Assembly: GCF_013128195.2 (NCBI RefSeq)
Contig: NZ_CP053452.2
Coordinates: 7,192,001-7,256,000 of the forward strand
DNA length: 64,000 nucleotides
Direction: 5' to 3'
Source of the DNA: Frigoriglobus tundricola
GTDB taxonomy: Bacteria > Planctomycetota > Planctomycetia > Gemmatales > Gemmataceae
Position 1 is the first letter of the stretch, and each line of letters opens with the position of its first letter. A program made the position numbers and the translations under genes. This document shows, piece after piece, positions 43,752 through 50,226 of the stretch. Below the pieces are notes generated by a model. The model did no database searches. It had not been told where the DNA came from and saw only the letters and a program-made list of their open reading frames with translations.

Positions 43752-45758
43752 CTATTTCGGCCCGGTCCCGTTCGTTGTCGTCTTCCCCTTCGGGGGCGGG
43801 GCCGCGGGCGGCCCGTCCTTGGGGCGGAGCCGGTTGTCCCAGGCTTCGGCCTCGTCCAGACTGATCAGCCCGTCGCGGTCCGTGTCGATCTCGTCGAACT
43901 CGCTCCGCGTACCGATGAACTCGCCGCGCGACAGGTCGCCGTCGCCGTTGCGGTCCATCTTCCGAAACCAGAGCGGCCCCTTCTGCGGGACGAGCACCTG
44001 GTTCTGGTTCACGCCCACGAACGCGACCTGGAGCGACTGGTTGACGTAGAACCGGTCGAAGGTGCGCGACAGCCGCAGCGTCACCGACGGCTGGATGATG
44101 TTCCGCGTGACGACCTCGGCCCCCGGTTCCTCCAGCACGATGAGCCGGCCCCACGCGGTGCGGAGCTCGCGGACGCTCAGGCGGTTGTCGCGGTTCTCGT
44201 CGAGCAGTTGGAACAGCGACGGCGTCTGCACGCCCGGCGTGAGGCTCAGGCTCAGGTTGCGGAAGCCGTCCTGGAGGTCGAAGTACGCGTCGAACTCGGG
44301 CTTCGTGAGCTTGCCGTCCTCGTTGCGGTCGGCGGCGTCGAAGATCACGCGGACGAACTGGAACTGGACGGCGTTGGCGCCGCCGAGGTCCTTTTCGACG
44401 ATGTGGTCCTTCCCGCCCGCCGCCTGGGTGAACAGGTACGCGTACTGGTTCTTCAGCGCCTGCTGGCCGAACTGCGAGACCGGCGCGACCGCCGAGAAGT
44501 CGATCGGCTGGCGCCCGACGTGCAGGACGAGGCGGCCGCCCTCGGACTGTTTCAGCTTGAACCCGCGGGCCTCGGCCGCCTTCGGGGCGCTCAGCTTGGC
44601 GGAGCAGTCCGCCGCTTTCGGCGCCAGCGACAGCGTGAGGTCCAGGTCGGGCGCGCCGGTCCGCCACGCGTCCAGTTCCTCGCCGTCCAGCTTCCCGTTG
44701 CCGTCCGCGTCGAGCGCCCGGAAGGTGACCTCGTCGAACCCGGCCTCGGCCCGGGTCAGCTCGAAATCGCCGTCCTTGTCGTACTTCTTGATGACCTGTT
44801 GCGTGACGGTACCGGGCACGCGGCCGGCCTCGTAGACGACGACCATCTGCGGACCGGGCGCGACCGGGGCGGGGCCGCCGAACCCCGGAGCGGGTACGAT
44901 CCGGCGCCGGCCGAAGCCCTGGCCGAACATGTCCGGCACCAGCTCCGCCATGTCGAGGCACTCGTCCTCGTCCGCGTCGCGGGTGACGATCAGGCCCTCG
45001 ACCGCCGCCACCTCGGCCCGGGTGAGCTTGCCGTCCCCGTTCGCGTCGAACAGCTTGAACAGCGCCTCGGTAACGGAGGCGCCGTTGTTGGGGTCGGGTT
45101 GGACCGGCTGCGCGCGGAGCACCTGCGTCGCGGTGCGGTTGTAGTAGGCCACGAACTCCTCGAACGACACCCGGCCGTCGCCGTCCTTGTCCATGCTGAG
45201 AAGGGGCTGGCCGGTCGGGACGCCGGGCTGGTAGAAGCCGTTGGCGAGGAGCTGCGCCATGCCCGCCTCGGTGAACGCGAACCCGACCTCCTTCGCGCTC
45301 AGGGCGCCGTCGCCGTCCCGGTCACAGAAGTCGAAGGCCACCTTGAGCCGGTCGCGCCACAGGTCGTCCACGGGCTTGCCCTCGTGCAGGGCGGTCACGC
45401 GGACGCGCACCGGGCGCAGGTTGGTGAAGATCAGCACTTCAAAGGTGTTGTTGAACTTCGGCGCGACGAACTTGGGGGCCACGGCCCGCGGGGCGGGCGC
45501 GAGGGGCGGCGCGTCCGCGTTGTTGAACTTCGGCGCAACGAACTTGGGGGCCACGGCCCGCGGGGCCGGCGCGAGGGCCGGCGCGTCCGGCACGGCGAGG
45601 ACCGTGCCGCCGCCCGCTATCAGGAGCGCGGCGGCGGAGAAGAACCTTACCCCCCAACCCCCTTCCCTGAGAGGGAAGGGGGAGAAAGAAACGCGTCTTC
45701 GGCCTGAAGCCCCTCTCCCTTTGGGGGAGGGGTTGGGGAGGGGGCTGTTGGTCGTCAC
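43752..45758 (-). CDS. Exported multi-EF-hand protein with a repeat-derived N-terminus
   Basis: The 668-residue product holds about ten EF-hand-type loops, for example DRDGDGALSAKE, DKDGDGRVSFEE, DANGDGKLTRAE, DADGNGKLDGEE, DRNGDGDLSRGE and DTDRDGLISLDE, so it should bind many Ca2+ ions. The GTG start is fixed by GGAGG 7 bases upstream and overlaps the DUF1501 stop codon (GTGA). Residues about 5-37 (PLPNPSPKGRG and FPLREGGWGVRF) are the translation of a dispersed G/C-rich hairpin. The hydrophobic signal segment follows at about 38-57. A 24-residue unit with PRAVAPKFVAPKFNN occurs twice in tandem after it. Confidence 0.88.
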   Translation of the reverse strand: MTTNSPLPNPSPKGRGASGRRRVSFSPFPLREGGWGVRFFSAAALLIAGGGTVLAVPDAPALAPAPRAVAPKFVAPKFNNADAPPLAPAPRAVAPKFVAPKFNNTFEVLIFTNLRPVRVRVTALHEGKPVDDLWRDRLKVAFDFCDRDGDGALSAKEVGFAFTEAGMAQLLANGFYQPGVPTGQPLLSMDKDGDGRVSFEEFVAYYNRTATQVLRAQPVQPDPNNGASVTEALFKLFDANGDGKLTRAEVAAVEGLIVTRDADEDECLDMAELVPDMFGQGFGRRRIVPAPGFGGPAPVAPGPQMVVVYEAGRVPGTVTQQVIKKYDKDGDFELTRAEAGFDEVTFRALDADGNGKLDGEELDAWRTGAPDLDLTLSLAPKAADCSAKLSAPKAAEARGFKLKQSEGGRLVLHVGRQPIDFSAVAPVSQFGQQALKNQYAYLFTQAAGGKDHIVEKDLGGANAVQFQFVRVIFDAADRNEDGKLTKPEFDAYFDLQDGFRNLSLSLTPGVQTPSLFQLLDENRDNRLSVRELRTAWGRLIVLEEPGAEVVTRNIIQPSVTLRLSRTFDRFYVNQSLQVAFVGVNQNQVLVPQKGPLWFRKMDRNGDGDLSRGEFIGTRSEFDEIDTDRDGLISLDEAEAWDNRLRPKDGPPAAPPPKGKTTTNGTGPK
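45447..45590. repeat. Tandem 72-bp direct repeat inside the EF-hand gene
   Basis: Two nearly identical 72-base units start at 45447 and 45519. They encode two copies of a 24-residue Ala/Pro-rich unit directly after the signal segment. The few differences between the copies show that the duplication is fairly recent. Confidence 0.8.
45648..45746. repeat. G/C-rich nested inverted repeat inside the coding start of the EF-hand gene
   Basis: An inner hairpin (CCCTTCCCT against AGGGAAGGG, near 45662-45681) and outer C-rich and G-rich arms (CCCCCAACCCC near 45651, GGGGTTGGGG near 45730) form a nested palindrome. It is typical of dispersed intergenic repeats, but here it is translated between the start codon and the signal peptide. 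Confidence 0.75.
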
Positions 45759-47113
45759 GCGAGCACCTCCGTGACGGGCTGGGCGCCCTTCTCGACGATG
45801 CGGATGGGGCGGCCCACGTTGGACATGTTCTGCTTCTCGAAGTCGATGCCCACCGCGGAGCAGACGGTCGCGAGCAGGTCCACCGTCGGGGTGACGCGCT
45901 CCTCGACCGTGGTGCCGTCCTTGCTCGTCTTGCCGACCGCCCGGCCGCCCTTGATGCCGCCGCCCGCGAGGACCGTGCTCCACGCGTTCGGGAAGTGGTC
46001 GCGGCCCTTCTGGGCGTTGATCTTCGGGGTGCGGCCGAACTCGCCCATCCACACGATGGTGGTGGTTTCGAGCAGCCCGCGGTCCTTCAGGTCGTCCATC
46101 AGCGCGGCCCAGGCGGCGTCGAGTGTGCCGCACAGCCCCTTCACCTGGTCGAAGTTCTGGCCGTGCGTGTCCCAGTTGCCGAGCGTGACCTCGACGAAGG
46201 GCACGCCCTTCTCGACCAGCCGGCGGGCCAGGAGGCAGCCCTGGCCGAACAGGTTGCGGCCGTACTTGTCGCGGGTCGCGTCCTTTTCGGCGGTCAGGTC
46301 GAACACCTTCCCGCCGTCGGACTGCATGAGCCGGACGGCGCGGTCGTAGGCGGCGGCGTGGCTCCGGGCGATGCTCCCCGGGCGGCCGGCCGCGAAGTCG
46401 TCCTGCACCTCGCGGAGCAGGTCGAGTCGGGCGGCGGCCGTCGGTTCGTCGATCCCCTTCCGGCGGTCGAGGTCCGCCACTTTCAGGACGGCGTCGATGT
46501 TCCCGGCCGGGACGTTGTTGTTGAACTGGTTGTCGCCGACGACGAGCGGGGCGTGGACCGGGCCCAGAAAGCCGGGGCCGTTGGCGTCCTGAGCGACGAA
46601 CCGTTGCGGCGCGATGCTGACGAAGTTCGGCAGTTCGGCCCGGGGGTCGCCGAGTTCCTTCGCGACGAGCGCGCCGATGCCCGGGTACTGGATGCCCGCG
46701 GCGCCGGGCAACTGGCCCGTTTTCATCAGGTACTCGCCCCGGATGTGGTCGCCCTCCTTGGTGGACATGCCCCGGAGCACGGCCAGGCTCTTGCCGTGCT
46801 TGGCGATCTTCGGGAGGTGCTCGCAGATCTTGAGGTCCGGGGCGGCCTCGATCTCCTTGTACGGCCCGCCGTTCTCGTGCCCGACCTTCAGGTCCCACAG
46901 GTCGATGGTGCTGGGGCCGCCGAACATCCACAACAGGATGCACGACCGCTTCGGCTTGACCTTCTTCTCCTCGGCGGCGCGGGCCAGGCGGCCCATCCAC
47001 CCGGACATGGACACGGCCGTGCTGACCGCGCCGACGCGCAACAGGTGCCGGCGGTCGAGGGGAGCGCGGAGCACGGAATGCGGGGCGCGGAGTGAAGAAC
47101 GTGGAGCCGCCAT
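45755..47113 (-). CDS. DUF1501 protein with Tat-like signal
   Basis: The 452-residue protein belongs to the DUF1501 group of sulfatase-fold-like exported proteins, abundant in planctomycetes. RSCILLWMFGGPSTIDLWD and the later TTIVWMGEFGRTPKIN are diagnostic. A twin-arginine-like leader (DRRHLLRVGAVSTAVS) directs export. AGGAG lies 6 bases before the ATG at 47113 and directly against another ATG two codons earlier. The first 19 residues come from a G+C-rich dispersed repeat (SSLRAPHSVLRAP). It is translationally coupled to the EF-hand gene and acts with the DUF1549/1553 protein by gene association only. Confidence 0.9.
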   Translation of the reverse strand: MAAPRSSLRAPHSVLRAPLDRRHLLRVGAVSTAVSMSGWMGRLARAAEEKKVKPKRSCILLWMFGGPSTIDLWDLKVGHENGGPYKEIEAAPDLKICEHLPKIAKHGKSLAVLRGMSTKEGDHIRGEYLMKTGQLPGAAGIQYPGIGALVAKELGDPRAELPNFVSIAPQRFVAQDANGPGFLGPVHAPLVVGDNQFNNNVPAGNIDAVLKVADLDRRKGIDEPTAAARLDLLREVQDDFAAGRPGSIARSHAAAYDRAVRLMQSDGGKVFDLTAEKDATRDKYGRNLFGQGCLLARRLVEKGVPFVEVTLGNWDTHGQNFDQVKGLCGTLDAAWAALMDDLKDRGLLETTTIVWMGEFGRTPKINAQKGRDHFPNAWSTVLAGGGIKGGRAVGKTSKDGTTVEERVTPTVDLLATVCSAVGIDFEKQNMSNVGRPIRIVEKGAQPVTEVLA

Positions 47114-47144
47114 AGCCATCTCCTGTGGGGTGTCGGATTGATCG

Positions 47145-47495
47145 CTAGTCACGGGCCGTGCGGATCGAGGCAACGACCATCGCGGTGACCTCGTTTGCTT
47201 CGCGCATGAGGTCGTCGAGGGCTTCAGCCGCGACCATCCCCGATTCGCACAGGAGTTCCAGCCAGTACGAACACTCGTCGCATGCTTCTTCCACGATGCC
47301 GAGTTTGGCACAGAACTCGGCACGCGACCGGCCGCGTTTGGCGGCCCGGTAGTTCGCGCCGACCGAGGTCGCGGCGCGGAGAACTTGCCGGCCGATGACA
47401 TCACCGGCGCGGGTATTGGGGAGCGCGTCCACGAGTTTCATAACACGCAGCGCGAACTGCTTCCTCCTGGTGCGGAGGGGGTTCTCGCCGTGCAT
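47145..47495 (-). CDS. Four-helix-bundle protein (S23/IVP family)
   Basis: The 116-residue all-helical protein has the family pattern of TIGR02436: an opening F-A-x-x-V-x-x-L-like helix, VLRAATSVGANYRAA, AEFCAKLGIVEEACDECSYWLELL, and a final helix EANEVTAMVVASIRT. Members often occur inside rRNA intervening sequences, but many are chromosomal with no known role; the fold pentamerises in solved relatives. It sits between the DUF1549/1553 gene and the DUF1501 gene, a pair that is usually adjacent, so it looks inserted into that operon. Confidence 0.88.
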   Translation of the reverse strand: MHGENPLRTRRKQFALRVMKLVDALPNTRAGDVIGRQVLRAATSVGANYRAAKRGRSRAEFCAKLGIVEEACDECSYWLELLCESGMVAAEALDDLMREANEVTAMVVASIRTARD

Positions 47496-47651
47496 CGAGG
47501 GGCGCCCGGGCGAAGAGAAAGTCGCCCGAGTTTACTGCCGGAGCCGCTCGAAACAAGGGCCTACTCGCTTCCTTTCGTTCTGGTTTCACTCTGTCTTCGT
47601 TCTTCGTTCTGTCTTCGTTCCCCGCTCCGCACTCCGCGTTCCGCGTTCAGA

Positions 47652-49307
47652 TCAGTGATTAAACAGGAACTCCGGGCTGTTCAGCAGCACCCAGAACACG
47701 TCGGCGAGCGCCTTCTTCTTGTCGTTGTTGTTGGCACCGCCGCGGTCGACGTAGCTGCTGAACTTCTCCAGTTCGTCCGGCGTCGGGTTGCGGGCGAAGG
47801 CGGTGAGGAACAGGGCGCCCACGCGCTGCTTCGTGTCCCAGCTCGGCACGTCGGCCACCGCGGCCAGCACCTCGCTCTTCACCAGGTCGGTCTGGTCGCC
47901 GATGAACTCACCGTTCATGAGCATCAGGGCCTGGAGAATGGTGGTGCTGGTCTCGGTCGGGCGGTCGGAGCTGACGAACCGGGACAGGAACTGGCTGCGC
48001 GGGTTGTTCGGCTGTACGAACCCGAAGTTCTGCTGGTTGCGGAACGCCGCCGGCTCGCGGAACCCGGTCGCGGCGACGAGCGTGTCGAACAGTTGCGCCG
48101 GGGTCAGCCCCTTCAGGTTCATCCGGGCGAAGCGCCGCGGGTCGGCCTGGCCGGGGTGCGTCATCCGGCTGGTCAGCTGGTACGCCCGCGTGCGGGTGAT
48201 GGCCCGGATCAGTGTCCGGTTGTCGAACCCGTTCTCGGCGAACGCCCGGCCGAGCGCGGTGAGCAGTTCGGGGTGGCTCGGCGGGTTGTTCTCGCCCGGC
48301 TCGTCCACGGGGTCCTGGAGCCCGATGCCGAAGAAGTGCGCCCACATCCGGTTCGCGACGTTCTTCGCGAAGTACGGGTTCTTGGCGGTGACCAGCCAGT
48401 CGGCCAGTTCCACCCGCGGGAGCCGGTCCGGCGCCCACTCGGGGCTCGTCCCGTCGAAGAAGGTCGCGGTCACCTTCTTGTCGGTGCCGGCGACCCGAAT
48501 GGTGTTGCGGTCGGCCTGCGGCAGCACCGGACCGACGAAGCTCGGGCGCGGGCCGGCGAGCGGGTTCAGTTCGGAAAAGAACGCGGCGAACTGCCAGAAC
48601 TGGTCGCGAGTGTAAGGGGCGAACGGGTGGTCGTGGCACTGGGCGCATTCGAGTTTCACGCCCAGGAACAGGCGGCTCACGGCCGACCCGAGCGCCTCGG
48701 CCTTGCCCTCGTTGGCGGAGTAGAACCCGGTGATGAGCTGGCTCTCCGGGTCGCTCGGGTCGCCCTGGACGAAGCGGAACATCGGGTTCTGGTTGTTCAC
48801 GGTCAGCTTGACCGTGAGGATGCGCTTCACCAGTTGATCGGCCGGGGTGTTCGCGCGGTACTGGGCCTGCAACCACGTCTCGAACTGCGACCCGAACTGG
48901 ATGAGCTGGAAGTTGTTCGCGGCCTGGGGCAGCCACTGCGACCGGGTGACGGCGGCGAAGTAGTTCGCGTGGCCGGGCACCTTCAGCAGGGCATCGACCA
49001 GTTTGATCCGCTTGCCGGGCGTGGGGTCGTCGAGGAACGCGCGGGCCTCGGCGGCCTTCGGCGCGCGGCCGATGAGGTCGAGGTACACGCGGCGGACGAA
49101 CTCGGCGTCGTCGGCCGCCTCGGCCGGGGCGAGGCCGCGGGCCTCCCAGTCCTTGGCGAGGTACGCGTCGATCAGGGCGGCCAGACTGTCGGCCGGGTCC
49201 TTCACCGCCCGCGGGGCGGGGGCCTGGCCGGCCTTCTCGGCGGCGGAACTCATTGCCGGGAAGACGAGCGCGGCCAGGAATGCTGCGACTCGCAAGCGCA
49301 CAGACAT
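47652..49307 (-). CDS. DUF1549/DUF1553 exported protein (planctomycete PSCyt2/PSD1 type)
   Basis: The 551-residue protein has a signal peptide (RLRVAAFLAALVFPAMSSA). The DUF1549 region follows (FVRRVYLDLIGRAPKAAE) and includes LECAQCHDHPFAPYTRDQFW. The DUF1553 region closes the protein (PYFAKNVANRMWAHFFGIGL and ELLTALG). The CxxCH could bind heme or metal; no separate cytochrome domain precedes it, unlike the longer PSCyt1 fusions. The usual partner is a DUF1501 protein, encoded two genes downstream here. The role is unknown; the family is tied to planctomycete envelope or polysaccharide processing by context only. Confidence 0.92.
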   Translation of the reverse strand: MSVRLRVAAFLAALVFPAMSSAAEKAGQAPAPRAVKDPADSLAALIDAYLAKDWEARGLAPAEAADDAEFVRRVYLDLIGRAPKAAEARAFLDDPTPGKRIKLVDALLKVPGHANYFAAVTRSQWLPQAANNFQLIQFGSQFETWLQAQYRANTPADQLVKRILTVKLTVNNQNPMFRFVQGDPSDPESQLITGFYSANEGKAEALGSAVSRLFLGVKLECAQCHDHPFAPYTRDQFWQFAAFFSELNPLAGPRPSFVGPVLPQADRNTIRVAGTDKKVTATFFDGTSPEWAPDRLPRVELADWLVTAKNPYFAKNVANRMWAHFFGIGLQDPVDEPGENNPPSHPELLTALGRAFAENGFDNRTLIRAITRTRAYQLTSRMTHPGQADPRRFARMNLKGLTPAQLFDTLVAATGFREPAAFRNQQNFGFVQPNNPRSQFLSRFVSSDRPTETSTTILQALMLMNGEFIGDQTDLVKSEVLAAVADVPSWDTKQRVGALFLTAFARNPTPDELEKFSSYVDRGGANNNDKKKALADVFWVLLNSPEFLFNH

Positions 49308-49668
49308 GGGGGATCCTCGCTTCCGCAGGACGCTCTGGCAATCTGGAGAGGAAGACGGCCGGTACCGGTGAAACTAACTCCGTCGCCGGTGCGGCTTGAT
49401 CGGAGTGACGAACATCGGTCGGGTTTCGGTTCGCGCCGCAGGCGCCGGTGGCGGAAACACCCGCCAAGACAATGACAAGAGCCCAACAGCTAGTCCGCCA
49501 ATACCTTCGGGCTTACAGCGGGAACGGTCGAACGCATTGGCGTCTCAGTACAGTCAGCAAGTCTACACCGTTGATCGTGGGAATGCTACCGTCATTGGTG
49601 TAACAAGCGTTCGCGCTCGGTCCCGACTGATATTGCCGCCGAGCGGCCCGTTCCGTCGCGCGAAGTGG
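49308..49668. other. Intergenic region upstream of the DUF1549/1553 operon
   Basis: These 361 bases should hold the promoter of the four-gene minus-strand operon and the end of the TIGR03067-like transcript. No gene or strong hairpin was recognised. The section 49460-49660 is less G+C-rich than average. Confidence 0.4.
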
Positions 49669-50133
49669 TTATTTCTTTGCTTCGGTGGCCACTCGTTTGA
49701 ACACCGCCATCACGGTGCCCGGCTCCTTCGGCGCATCGAACGACGTCGGGCGGTTCTTGCCTTCGCCCTGGTAGAAACAGATCGTGAGTGTGTCGCCGTC
49801 GAGTTTGAAGATGCCTTCATCGACGACACCGGTGCGCCCCTTTTCGAGGCACTTCATATCCAGACACTTCGGGTCGGCTAGCGAATCGATGGCCACGACC
49901 TCGCCCTTCTCGACACCAGTAAAGGAGAACTTCCGCCCCTTGAACTCGGCGATCAGGTCGCGATCCCCTTCTGCGGGTTGGTACTCCATGCCTTTCGCGC
50001 AGAGCTTGACAACCTTCCATTTGCCTTGAAGTTTTTGCAGTTGCTTTTGAGCCGCTTCGGGCAGTTCCTTTTCCTTTTCGTTCGGCGGGTCGGCCGAGTA
50101 ACCGATCGAGAGGGCCACGAGGGCGGCGAGCAT
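49669..50133 (-). CDS. TIGR03067-like exported protein
   Basis: The 154-residue product has a short signal peptide (MLAALVALSIGYS) and then KLQGKWKVVKL, followed by KFSFTG, GIFKLDGDTLTICFYQG and NRPTSFDAPK. These are the hallmarks of the planctomycete TIGR03067 domain, a lipocalin-like beta barrel. AGGGGAAG is the ribosome site. Family members are numerous in Gemmata-like genomes; no biochemical role is known. It diverges from the TPR/peptidase gene across 93 bases. Confidence 0.88.
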   Translation of the reverse strand: MLAALVALSIGYSADPPNEKEKELPEAAQKQLQKLQGKWKVVKLCAKGMEYQPAEGDRDLIAEFKGRKFSFTGVEKGEVVAIDSLADPKCLDMKCLEKGRTGVVDEGIFKLDGDTLTICFYQGEGKNRPTSFDAPKEPGTVMAVFKRVATEAKK

Positions 50134-50226
50134 GGGCTTCCCCTGACGTTGCGGTTGGCGTCCGCGGGCACACCGTTCTGACGCCGGTCGCTTGCGGGCA
50201 TTTCACGCGGGCGATACGGTGAGGGC

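Noticed and set aside
43740..45707. 655-codon open frame antisense to the EF-hand gene
   Set aside because: It is a mirror of the Asp/Gly-rich EF-hand codons; no independent evidence supports it.
45758..47000. N-terminal extension of the EF-hand reading frame across the DUF1501 gene
   Set aside because: This stretch is an out-of-frame translation of DUF1501. The GTG at 45758 has a strong ribosome site and overlaps the DUF1501 stop, so it is the true start.
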